DNA from: Oscillospiraceae bacterium
Lineage (GTDB): Bacteria; Bacillota; Clostridia; Oscillospirales; CAG-272
Direction of reading: 5' to 3'
DNA length: 7,342 bases
NCBI GenBank assembly: GCA_015065205.1
Contig: SVQS01000088.1
Coordinates: forward strand, 1-7,342
Shown: positions 1-5,956 of the stretch, piece by piece
Numbering within the stretch: position 1 is the stretch's first letter
Layout: every line of letters starts with the position of its first letter
Made by a program: the position numbers and the translations under genes
The notes under the pieces: model-generated
Told to the model about the DNA's origin: nothing
Seen by the model: the letters and a program-made list of their open reading frames with translations, nothing else
Database searches by the model: none

Positions 1-486
1 GACGGACTTCTTGTTATTCTCAACACGATGGGTGGCGACGTAGAAGCAGGACTCGCTCTTGCCGAAATGATTGCCTCGATGACAAAACCGACTGTATCCC
101 TCGTCCTCGGTGGAGGACACTCTATTGGCGTGCCGCTTGCCACTGCAGCAAAACGCAGCTTTATTGTTCCAAGCGCTACTATGACGATCCATCCTGTTCG
201 TATCAGCGGAATGGTGATCGGTGTGCCGCAATCCTTTCGGTATATGAGCGAGATGCAAAAGAGAATCGTGGATTTTATCTGTACACACTCCAAAGCGCAT
301 CCCGAGGTGGTGCGCGAGCTGATGATGCGCCCCGACCAGATCGCTACCGATTGCGGCTCTATCATCGAGGGGCGTGAGGCTGTAAAATACGGCATTATCG
401 ACGAGGTTGGAGGGCTTGATAGCGCTCTTGCTTGTTTACGTTCTCTTTGTAAGAAACAATCTAAAAAAGAGAAAAATCTAAAATAA
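1..486 (+). CDS. tepA: TepA-like ClpP-family serine protease (3' part, N-terminus outside window)
   Basis: The first base of the window is in frame, so the start lies upstream; 161 codons and the TAA stop are present. The product is the catalytic part of a ClpP-fold serine peptidase. GGGHSIG carries the nucleophile Ser at window codon 41, IHPVR carries the His at codon 64, and TDCG at codons 116-119 carries the likely third residue, Asp117. The Ser-His spacing and the EAVKYGIIDEVGG segment fit ClpP, while the sequence around the Ser and His matches Bacillus TepA/YmfB better than housekeeping ClpP. TepA proteins are cytosolic or membrane-associated and were linked to protein export and signal-peptide degradation in Bacillus; the true substrate here is unknown. 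The C-terminus is a short lysine-rich tail. No clear intrinsic terminator follows; the downstream sequence is AT-rich. Family assignment is firm, the exact role is not. Confidence 0.88.
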   Translation, partial: DGLLVILNTMGGDVEAGLALAEMIASMTKPTVSLVLGGGHSIGVPLATAAKRSFIVPSATMTIHPVRISGMVIGVPQSFRYMSEMQKRIVDFICTHSKAHPEVVRELMMRPDQIATDCGSIIEGREAVKYGIIDEVGGLDSALACLRSLCKKQSKKEKNLK

Positions 487-564
487 GAATTATTCTCATT
501 ATAAAAATAAGCACAAAATAGTGAAGAAAACGCCAAAAAAGCAAAGAGAAATTTTATAAAGCTA
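487..564. other. AT-rich spacer after tepA
   Basis: This stretch is mostly A and T with no hairpin-plus-T-run terminator and no reading frame with a ribosome binding site. Readthrough from tepA into the following operon cannot be excluded. The promoter and leader described separately occupy the rest of the 288-bp gap. Confidence 0.6.
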
Positions 565-593
565 TTGAAAGTGTTTCTTTATTATGATATAAT
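565..593 (+). promoter_or_regulatory. Sigma-A type promoter for the exonuclease-thiI-aspS operon
   Basis: TTGAAA at 565-570 and a perfect TATAAT at 588-593 are separated by 17 bp, and TG at 585-586 adds an extended -10 element. The flanking DNA is AT-rich. Transcription would start near 600. This is the only strong promoter I can see in the window, and it faces the five-gene run starting at 775. Confidence 0.82.
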
Positions 594-599
594 AACTGT

Positions 600-774
600 A
601 TCTGTGTTTTATTCAGGCTGATCGCAAGCAAACCATTTTTACACGTTCGTATGGTGCAAACGTCAACGAGAAGAAGCTCACAGCTAAAATGAGCAAAACC
701 GTTTTTGAAACCGGCATCCGCTGCCAATTGCGCAGGCGTGTATGCGTCGGGTACAGGACGGTAAGGAGGATTTT
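600..774 (+). promoter_or_regulatory. Long 5' leader with folding potential, RNA class not recognised
   Basis: About 175 nt separate the predicted transcription start from the TTG start codon, long for an ordinary leader. Several local helices can be drawn: ACCAU 632-636 with AUGGU 651-655; GCUCA 676-680 with UGAGC 690-694; and a bulged hairpin spanning 714-745 (GCAU/AUGC, CGC/GCG, UGC/GCA). Outer pairings are CUGU 602-605 with ACAG 753-756, and 618-625 with 744-750; the second competes with the base of the 714-745 hairpin. That would allow two alternative folds. I do not recognise TPP, FMN, SAM, lysine, cobalamin, purine, glycine, c-di-AMP, T-box or 6S signatures. No U-rich terminator is visible before the ribosome binding site. 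Helices were found by eye, so the structure is a suggestion. Confidence 0.4.
763..769 (+). promoter_or_regulatory. Shine-Dalgarno that fixes a TTG start for the exonuclease
   Basis: AAGGAGG sits 5 nt before TTG 775-777. It lies inside the reading frame that opens at ATG 742, which rules out 742 as the start because no ribosome binding site precedes that ATG. The in-frame ATG at 787 is 17 nt away, too far for efficient use. Confidence 0.75.
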
Positions 775-1857
775 TTGAAAACCGATATGAAATTGCGCTC
801 AGGCGCAACCATTCCACACCTCTCTCCCGCTGATGCGGAGAGAAAAAATTATCTTACCCGCGACGTTCTCAACCGTATGCACTTGATGCCGGTTGGAGAC
901 CCTGCTGCTTTCTTGGAAAATGAGGATGGCAGCATTACATACTTTTTTGATCCCACTCGCGTGGCAGAAGCGCCCCCCGAGCTTTGGTACGCTCCCACGC
1001 AAAAAAGTGAGACGATGACACTCGATAGCGGTGTTGAAATTGTCCGCATGAGCACAAAACGCGCTGCTGCTTGCGGCTTTTACACCGTTGAGCGTCTCTC
1101 ACAGATGAATTATGACGTTATTGAGGAGCCGGTTGCTTACACGCTTCGCAGTGACAAGAGCGTTATCTATTTTTACGATAAAAAAACTGCCATTCGGCGC
1201 CCACTGATGTGCGTGCATTGTGGCAAGGATGTGCGTTATCGCCGCAAGCTTTGCCAAAATTGCTTTGCCGAGGATCTTGCCATTCGCCGAGCCGAGGGAG
1301 ATCTGCATCGTGCCGAGCACTACCATATGAAGCGTGACCGTGTGTTGTTCTTTGATTTGGAGCTTACAGGTGTCTATACGCACGATGAAATTCTTTCCAT
1401 TTCCATCACCAACGGCTACGGATGTGTTGTTATGAACACGTTGGTCAAGCCTGATCACAAAAAGAAGTGGAAGCAGACCGAAAAGATTCACGGAATCACT
1501 CCCGAAATGGTTGCTGATGCTCCGCATTTGAACGATCTTGTACCCGAGCTCAAGCGCATTTTTGCCGCTGCCGACGTACTGATTGCATACGGTGTTTCCA
1601 CCGACTATAGCCACATCAAATACATTTACGAAACCGAGGCAGAACGTGAGGCGTTGCACAAAAAAACGCGTTGCGCGTCTATCGAATTCGTGCGCTATCA
1701 GTCCGAGCATTATCCCGATCTTGTGCACGCATCCCTAAGTGATGCTATGGCACTTTTGGGAATTGAATGGGACGGTGTTGCTCATACGTCCATTGCAGAT
1801 ACCATTGGATGTGCTAAGGTCTGGGAAAAATTGTTCCCCAACTACTACGAAGATTGA
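775..1857 (+). CDS. DEDDh-type 3'-5' exonuclease with an internal four-cysteine zinc ribbon
   Basis: This 360-residue protein has three parts. Residues 1-140 are a domain I do not recognise. Residues 146-163 hold a CxxC-x10-CxxC zinc-ribbon-like motif (Cys146, 149, 160, 163). From about residue 188 to the end is an exonuclease fold of the DnaQ/RNase T/ExoI superfamily. The catalytic set is complete: Asp194 and Glu196 in DLELTG (Exo I), Asp277 in STDYSH (Exo II), His337 and Asp342 in HTSIAD (Exo III, H-x4-D, the DEDDh variant). The segment HGITPEMVADAP around residue 240 is the usual strand before Exo II in this family. By family it should remove nucleotides from 3' ends using two metal ions; whether the substrate is DNA or RNA cannot be told. 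The start is TTG, chosen from the AAGGAGG 5 nt upstream. It is the first gene of the operon and carries the long leader. Exonuclease call is firm; the N-terminal part is unassigned. Confidence 0.85.
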   Translation: MKTDMKLRSGATIPHLSPADAERKNYLTRDVLNRMHLMPVGDPAAFLENEDGSITYFFDPTRVAEAPPELWYAPTQKSETMTLDSGVEIVRMSTKRAAACGFYTVERLSQMNYDVIEEPVAYTLRSDKSVIYFYDKKTAIRRPLMCVHCGKDVRYRRKLCQNCFAEDLAIRRAEGDLHRAEHYHMKRDRVLFFDLELTGVYTHDEILSISITNGYGCVVMNTLVKPDHKKKWKQTEKIHGITPEMVADAPHLNDLVPELKRIFAAADVLIAYGVSTDYSHIKYIYETEAEREALHKKTRCASIEFVRYQSEHYPDLVHASLSDAMALLGIEWDGVAHTSIADTIGCAKVWEKLFPNYYED

Positions 1858-1867
1858 GGAGGATATT

Positions 1868-2173
1868 ATGGATAAGTTTTTTGGCTTAGATACTCCCGCA
1901 AAGCCGGATAAAGACACCGCGCTGTTGACTACAACGCATGATGATGTGGAAAAATACATCATCTGCGGCATTCTTGAAGAAGAAAAGATCCCGTTCCTTG
2001 CAAAGGATCGCGGTGCCGGTGAGGCTGTTCGCGTTGTAACCGGATATTCGATGTACGGTTGCGATATTTACGTACCTGCGGCTCTCTTAGAAAAAGCAAA
2101 TGCACTTCTCGATGATTACCGCAACGGTGAGCCCATCTTTGATGACGACGAGATCGTAGAAGAGGAAAACTGA
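1868..2173 (+). CDS. Small DUF2007-type protein (putative signal-transducing family)
   Basis: A 101-residue soluble protein. The core, about residues 17-83 (LLTTTHDDVEKYIICGILEE through LLEKANALLDDY), looks like the DUF2007 fold, a small alpha/beta domain annotated as a putative prokaryotic signal-transducing protein. Family members have no proven activity. Features consistent with it are the helix that ends in a short-lived-contact region (ILEEEKIPFLAKD), a central YGCDIYV strand, and a following helix. The C-terminus is strongly acidic (FDDDEIVEEEN). The ATG at 1868 is preceded by GAGGAGG (1856-1862), which overlaps the TGA stop of the exonuclease gene, so the two are probably translationally coupled. 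An upstream in-frame ATG at 1739 lies inside the exonuclease gene and is not the start. Homology was judged by eye and is moderate. Confidence 0.72.
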   Translation: MDKFFGLDTPAKPDKDTALLTTTHDDVEKYIICGILEEEKIPFLAKDRGAGEAVRVVTGYSMYGCDIYVPAALLEKANALLDDYRNGEPIFDDDEIVEEEN

Positions 2174-2180
2174 TAGACGT

Positions 2181-3359
2181 ATGAAAGAAATTTTACTTTG
2201 CAAGCTTGGCGAAATCGTGCTCAAGGGTGCAAATCGCCGCTATTTTGAGGATACGTTGTGCCGTAATTTGCGCCACCGTGCAAAGCATTTCGGCACTTTT
2301 GAGATCAAGAGCTCACAAAGCACCATCACCATCACCCCGCAGGACGATTTTTGCGATATCGATGGGCTTTTCCAAAACATCCAAACGGTGTTCGGCATTG
2401 TAGCCATCAGCCGTTGCGCGGTTTGTGAAAAAACGATGGAAGCTATTGAGCGAACCGTTAAGGATTACGTTCCGCAATTTTTGGTTGGCAAAAAGACCTT
2501 TAAGGTGGTTGCCAAACGTTCGGACAAGCGATTTGTACTCGATTCTATGGAGATCGCGCGTGAGGTTGGCGGCTATGTGCTTTCCACCGTTCGCGGCATC
2601 AAGGTTGATGTAAAAAATCCCGAAATCGTGGTACAGGTGGAGATTCGCGAGCACAATGCATTCATTCACGCAGGTCAATTCAAGGGCGCGGGCGGCATGC
2701 CCGTAGGCACCAATGGCAAGGCGTTGCTTCTGCTTTCGGGCGGTATTGATTCCCCCGTGGCGGGCTATATGATTGCCAAGCGCGGTGTGCAAATTGAGGC
2801 TGTTCACTTTGAATCCTTCCCCTACACCAGCGAAATGGCGCGTGAAAAGGTTCTTGAACTCGCACGCGAGGTATCGCAATACGCAGGCACATTCGGTGTG
2901 CGTATCGTTTCCTTGACACATATTCAAGAACTGCTTGTTAAAAACTGCGAAGAGGATTACTTCACGCTTATTCTTCGCCGTTATATGATGGCGATTGCCG
3001 ACCGCATTGCACACGATATCGGTTGTGGCGCGTTGATTACGGGCGAGAGTCTTGGTCAGGTTGCATCGCAAACGATGCAAGCCATCGGCGTTACCGATCC
3101 GATGTCCACGCTCCCCGTATTCCGTCCTTGCATCGGTATGGACAAAGAGGAGATCGTGCAAATTGCCCGTAAGATCGGAACGTTTGAAACCTCGATTCAG
3201 CCCTATGAGGACTGTTGCACCGTGTTTACCCCCAAGCATCCGCGTACTAAGCCCGAGCTCTCAAAGGTTGAGGAGCAACAAAGAAGATTGGATTTTGACG
3301 CCCTTGTGCAAGAGGCACTGGATGGGGCGTACGTTGAATACATCCGTCCCGAATTTTGA
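2181..3359 (+). CDS. thiI: tRNA 4-thiouridine synthase ThiI (tRNA sulfurtransferase), rhodanese-less form
   Basis: ThiI activates U8 of tRNA with ATP and inserts sulfur to make s4U, a near-UV sensor and quality mark; in many bacteria it also supplies sulfur for the thiazole of thiamine. The 392 residues contain an N-terminal ferredoxin-like region and THUMP domain (to about residue 165) and then a PP-loop ATP pyrophosphatase domain with SGGIDSP at 186-192. ESLGQVASQT and FRPCIGMDKEEI are typical of the family. Cys345-Cys346 in EDCCTVFTPKHP correspond to the region of the catalytic Cys344 of the E. coli enzyme. The protein ends before a rhodanese domain, as in Bacillus and Clostridia, so the sulfur must come from a separate cysteine desulfurase, not seen here. 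The start follows the previous stop by 7 nt; the Shine-Dalgarno is weak (GAGG at 2162-2165, 15 nt upstream), so coupling to the preceding gene is likely. Confidence 0.96.
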   Translation: MKEILLCKLGEIVLKGANRRYFEDTLCRNLRHRAKHFGTFEIKSSQSTITITPQDDFCDIDGLFQNIQTVFGIVAISRCAVCEKTMEAIERTVKDYVPQFLVGKKTFKVVAKRSDKRFVLDSMEIAREVGGYVLSTVRGIKVDVKNPEIVVQVEIREHNAFIHAGQFKGAGGMPVGTNGKALLLLSGGIDSPVAGYMIAKRGVQIEAVHFESFPYTSEMAREKVLELAREVSQYAGTFGVRIVSLTHIQELLVKNCEEDYFTLILRRYMMAIADRIAHDIGCGALITGESLGQVASQTMQAIGVTDPMSTLPVFRPCIGMDKEEIVQIARKIGTFETSIQPYEDCCTVFTPKHPRTKPELSKVEEQQRRLDFDALVQEALDGAYVEYIRPEF

Positions 3360-3387
3360 TCGGCGCGGAGGATTTTAGGAGAAAGCT

Positions 3388-3948
3388 ATGGAACAAAAAT
3401 ATTACCGTATGACGATTGCAGGTTGTGAAAGAGACCTGCCCCTGTGCCCCCTGAACGACGATATGATGATTGCGGCATTCGTTATTTTCGGAGATCCCGA
3501 GCTCACCACCGCTTGTGCAGAGGCATTGCTCAAAAAGGCACCTACATACGATTATCTCATCACTGCCGAGGCAAAGGGTATTCCGCTTGTTCACGAAATG
3601 GCACGCCTCGCAGGCAATCAACGCTATATGTTGGCGCGCAAGTCCCCCAAGCTCTATATGACGGGCGTTACCGAGGTCAACGTGCGCTCCATTACCACCG
3701 ACCATCCTCAAAAGCTGTATCTCGATACGGCTGACGCCGAGATGATGAAGGGCAAGAAGATACTCATCGTTGACGACGTTGTATCCCTTGGCGATTCCCT
3801 GCATGCTCTCGAGGAGCTTGTAAAGGCCGCAGGTGGCGAAATCTGCGGACGTATGACCATTTTGGCAGAAGGAAATGCCAAAAACAGAGACGATTTGATT
3901 TATCTTGAAGAGCTTCCGCTGTTTGATAAAAACGGAAACAAGCTCTGA
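3388..3948 (+). CDS. Phosphoribosyltransferase, adenine-phosphoribosyltransferase-like
   Basis: A 186-residue type I phosphoribosyltransferase. Such enzymes join a base to PRPP, releasing pyrophosphate. The PRPP-binding motif is at residues 125-137 (ILIVDDVVSLGDS), with the two acidic residues Asp129-Asp130. AEAKGIPL near residue 60 and LARKSPKLYM near residue 90 correspond to the EARGF and VRKPGKLP regions of adenine phosphoribosyltransferase, which makes Apt-like purine salvage the best guess. Xanthine phosphoribosyltransferase or a PurR-like regulator without enzymatic activity are alternatives. The tenth motif position is Leu134, where Thr, Ser or Ala is normal. The start has TAGGAG about 6 nt upstream. 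It sits 28 nt after thiI and 15 nt before aspS, so it is inside the same transcription unit. Confidence 0.82.
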   Translation: MEQKYYRMTIAGCERDLPLCPLNDDMMIAAFVIFGDPELTTACAEALLKKAPTYDYLITAEAKGIPLVHEMARLAGNQRYMLARKSPKLYMTGVTEVNVRSITTDHPQKLYLDTADAEMMKGKKILIVDDVVSLGDSLHALEELVKAAGGEICGRMTILAEGNAKNRDDLIYLEELPLFDKNGNKL

Positions 3949-3963
3949 TAAAGGAGTGATATT

Positions 3964-5754
3964 ATGGCAGAATTGATGACTGCAAATGATAGACGTACCC
4001 ACTATTGCGGTACTGTTCGCGAGAGCGATATTGGCAAGCAGGTATGCGTTATGGGCTGGGTACAAAAGCAACGCGACCTCGGTAACCTCATTTTTATCGA
4101 CCTGCGTGACCGCACAGGTATCGTTCAGCTCGCTTTTGACGACAAGAGTGACAAAGAAATTTTTGATAAGGCATTTGGTATTCGTGCAGAGTACGTTCTT
4201 GCCGCTCACGGCACAGTTCGTCCTCGCGGAGAGGGTGCTGTAAACCCCAACCTTCCCACGGGCGCGGTTGAAATTTTTGTAACCGAGCTCAAAATTCTTT
4301 CCGCTGCACAAACCCCTCCCTTCGAGGTAAATGACAGCAAAAAAGTCAATGATGAAATAGCATTGAAGTACCGCTATGTGGATCTGCGCCGTCCTTCCTT
4401 GCAACGCAACATTATGATGCGCCATCAAATTGCAAAGGTTGCACGCGATTACTATTACGAAAACGGCTTTTTGGAAATTGAAACACCTATGATGATTAAG
4501 TCCACCCCCGAGGGTGCACGTGACTATCTCGTTCCCAGCCGTATCCATAAGGGCAGCTTCTATGCGCTCCCGCAATCTCCCCAGCTTTACAAACAGCTTC
4601 TCATGCTTTCGGGCTACGACCGCTACATTCAGCTTGCACGTTGCTTCCGCGATGAGGACCTGCGTGCCGACCGTCAACCCGAATTCACACAAATCGACCT
4701 TGAAATGTCCTTTGTTACGCAAGAGGACATTATGGCAATGAACGAGGGCTTTATCAAGCGCGTATTCAAGGAAGTGTTGAACGTGGATATTCCCACACCT
4801 CTGCCGCGCATCACATTTGCCGATGCAATGAACCGCTACGGCTCGGATAAGCCCGATACCCGTTTTGGGATGGAGATTCAGGATCTTTCCGACGTTGTTA
4901 AGAATTGTGGCTTTGGCGTATTTACGTCTGCAATTGAGGCAGGCGGCTCTGTTCGTGCAATCGTGGCAAAGAATGCCGCTGCTACCTTGACTCGTAAAGA
5001 AATAGACAAGCTCACCGAGCACGCAAAAGGCATTGGTGCTAAGGGCTTGGCATATATTCGTTGGGCTGACGAAACTCCTAACTGCTCCTTTGCAAAATTC
5101 CTCACCCCCGAGGAGTTGCAAGCAATTCTTGATGCAGGACAGATGGAACAGGGCGACGTTATGCTTATCGTAGCTGATAAAAATAAGGTTACGCTCCCCA
5201 CATTGGGCGCGCTCCGCAACATCCTTGGCAAAAAGCTCGACCTCATTCCCGAGGGCGCATTTAACTTCCTGTGGGTGGTTGAGTTCCCGTTCTTCGAGTG
5301 GAACGAAGAGACCAACCACTGGGATGCTATGCACCATCCCTTTACGATGCCGTTGCAAGAGTGCCTTGAGTATCTCGAAAGCGACCCCGGACAAGTGCGC
5401 GCCGAGTGTTACGATATGGTTCTCAACGGAACCGAGCTGCTTTCCGGTTCTATCCGTATTACCGACTGGCAGTTGCAGGAAAGAATGTTCAAGGTTCTTG
5501 GACTCACTTCCGAGGATATTCAAAAGAAATTCGGCTTCCTGGTTGATGCTTACAAATACGGCGCACCGCCTCACGGTGGCTCCGGTATGGGCCTTGATCG
5601 CCTTGCAATGGTTATGTCGGGTGCAGATTCTCTGCGTGACGTTGTCGCTTTCCCGAAGGTACAAAATGCAAGTGAATTGATGTCGCAATGTCCCACTCCC
5701 GTCTCTGCTGCCGACCTCGCGGTCCTTGGCATTGCCGTTACCGAAGAAGAATAA
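3964..5754 (+). CDS. aspS: Aspartyl-tRNA synthetase (bacterial type, class IIb)
   Basis: AspRS charges tRNA-Asp with aspartate in the cytosol. At 596 residues it matches the usual bacterial length near 590. Domains in order: an OB-fold anticodon-binding domain (about 10-120, with GWVQKQRDLGNLIFIDLRDR), the catalytic core with ETPMMIKSTPEGARDYLVPSR and SPQLYKQ (205-211), motif 2 FRDEDLRADRQPEFTQ (228-243), the bacterial GAD insertion domain (about 305-410), and motif 3 GMGLDR (541-546). The position matching E. coli Leu30, which contacts the third anticodon base, is Leu39. That is the discriminating form, whereas non-discriminating enzymes usually have His there. ATG 3964 is preceded by AAGGAG with 7 nt spacing. 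There is only a 15-nt gap upstream, so no T-box leader sits directly before it, and expression should depend on the operon promoter. It is the last gene before a 202-bp gap. Confidence 0.98.
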   Translation: MAELMTANDRRTHYCGTVRESDIGKQVCVMGWVQKQRDLGNLIFIDLRDRTGIVQLAFDDKSDKEIFDKAFGIRAEYVLAAHGTVRPRGEGAVNPNLPTGAVEIFVTELKILSAAQTPPFEVNDSKKVNDEIALKYRYVDLRRPSLQRNIMMRHQIAKVARDYYYENGFLEIETPMMIKSTPEGARDYLVPSRIHKGSFYALPQSPQLYKQLLMLSGYDRYIQLARCFRDEDLRADRQPEFTQIDLEMSFVTQEDIMAMNEGFIKRVFKEVLNVDIPTPLPRITFADAMNRYGSDKPDTRFGMEIQDLSDVVKNCGFGVFTSAIEAGGSVRAIVAKNAAATLTRKEIDKLTEHAKGIGAKGLAYIRWADETPNCSFAKFLTPEELQAILDAGQMEQGDVMLIVADKNKVTLPTLGALRNILGKKLDLIPEGAFNFLWVVEFPFFEWNEETNHWDAMHHPFTMPLQECLEYLESDPGQVRAECYDMVLNGTELLSGSIRITDWQLQERMFKVLGLTSEDIQKKFGFLVDAYKYGAPPHGGSGMGLDRLAMVMSGADSLRDVVAFPKVQNASELMSQCPTPVSAADLAVLGIAVTEEE

Positions 5755-5766
5755 AAATCGATTTTT
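5753..5766. repeat. 14-bp AT-rich palindrome overlapping the aspS stop codon
   Basis: AAAAATCGATTTTT is a perfect palindrome that includes the last two bases of the TAA stop. It is too AT-rich to be a strong terminator stem. It could help pausing or be chance in an A/T-rich stretch. Confidence 0.35.
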
Positions 5767-5770
5767 GCAC

Positions 5771-5808
5771 ATACGGTGCGCGATTTCCAAGGATTTCGCG
5801 CACCGTAT
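5771..5808 (+). terminator. 13-bp perfect stem-loop after aspS, possible terminator with a poor U-tract
   Basis: The arms 5771-5783 (ATACGGTGCGCGA) and 5796-5808 (TCGCGCACCGTAT) pair perfectly around a 12-nt loop. The stem is GC-rich and lies 17 nt after the aspS stop, the usual place for a terminator. The downstream sequence is CGACCC and then only four T residues, 7 nt beyond the stem, so it is not a textbook intrinsic terminator. It may terminate weakly, act as an RNA 3'-end stabiliser, or let some transcription reach trhP, for which no clear promoter was found. Confidence 0.55.
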
Positions 5809-5826
5809 CGACCCATTTTCCCGTCT

Positions 5827-5841
5827 GTTCGTCATACGAAC
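5827..5841. repeat. Short inverted repeat GTTCGT-CAT-ACGAAC
   Basis: Two perfect 6-bp arms flank a 3-nt loop between aspS and trhP. It could be a small RNA hairpin or an operator for an unknown regulator. The arm order is opposite to the GAAC-GTTC arrangement of the LexA box, so it is not one. Confidence 0.3.
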
Positions 5842-5876
5842 GCACCAATTATCCCTTTTGCTTAGAGCGTTTTTTG

Positions 5877-5883
5877 AAAGGAG
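5877..5883 (+). promoter_or_regulatory. Shine-Dalgarno of trhP, separated from its start by a palindrome
   Basis: AAAGGAG is the only good ribosome binding site upstream of trhP. It lies 73 nt before ATG 5957, far outside normal range. If the hairpin 5885-5948 forms, only A5884 and 5949-5956 remain between them, an effective spacing of 9 nt. The ATG at 5884 directly abuts the Shine-Dalgarno with no spacer and leads to a short unrelated frame, so it is not a plausible start. Confidence 0.6.
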
Positions 5884-5884
5884 A

Positions 5885-5948
5885 TGGGGGTGCGGGGGAA
5901 GAGGGAAACTTTTTTGCAAAAAAGTTTCCCTCTTCCCCCGCGTCCTCA
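5885..5948. repeat. Palindromic element: perfect 50-bp palindrome extended to a 31-bp RNA hairpin
   Basis: Positions 5892-5941 form a perfect 50-bp palindrome centred on GC at 5916/5917, with purine-rich left arm (GCGGGGGAAGAGGGAAAC), T6, GC, A6 and the complementary right arm. In RNA the pairing continues outward through 5885-5891 with 5942-5948 using four Watson-Crick pairs and three G-U wobbles. The first hairpin base is 2 nt after the Shine-Dalgarno and the last is 9 nt before the trhP ATG. Its size, perfection and G-run/T-run makeup suggest a non-autonomous palindromic repeat or miniature mobile element, but no second copy is present in this window, and no target-site duplication is obvious. 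Confidence 0.8.
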
Positions 5949-5956
5949 ACTACATT

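Noticed and set aside
596..778. An open + strand frame through the leader that ends in TGA at 776-778.
   Set aside because: It has no usable start codon with a Shine-Dalgarno and no recognisable similarity.
554..817. An 87-codon minus-strand frame covering the leader region.
   Set aside because: No ribosome binding site or recognisable family; it overlaps the promoter, leader and start of the exonuclease gene. The open frame may simply reflect the RNA sequence constraint, but a small protein cannot be fully excluded.
1099..1728. A 209-codon minus-strand frame opposite the exonuclease gene.
   Set aside because: Antisense shadow; the + strand has complete exonuclease motifs.
2313..3239. A 308-codon minus-strand frame opposite thiI.
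   Set aside because: Same antisense effect; no ribosome binding site and no family resemblance, while ThiI on the + strand is certain.
3949..3963. T-box control of aspS.
   Set aside because: Only 15 nt separate aspS from the upstream gene, and no T-box motif is present there or in the operon leader.
5827..5841. Possible LexA box.
   Set aside because: The arms run GTTCG-CGAAC, the reverse of the Gram-positive LexA consensus, and no SOS gene follows.
3247..5949. A 900-codon open frame on the minus strand opposite aspS, the phosphoribosyltransferase gene and the end of thiI.
   Set aside because: It is a shadow of the strong codon bias of the + strand genes. The translation is rich in Cys and His, has no recognisable domain, and runs through three well-supported genes and the palindrome.
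5726..5956. An N-terminal extension of TrhP that opens inside aspS and reads through the palindrome without a stop.
   Set aside because: The family begins at the MPELLSPAG sequence at 5957; the extension is low-quality sequence with no ribosome binding site and overlaps aspS.
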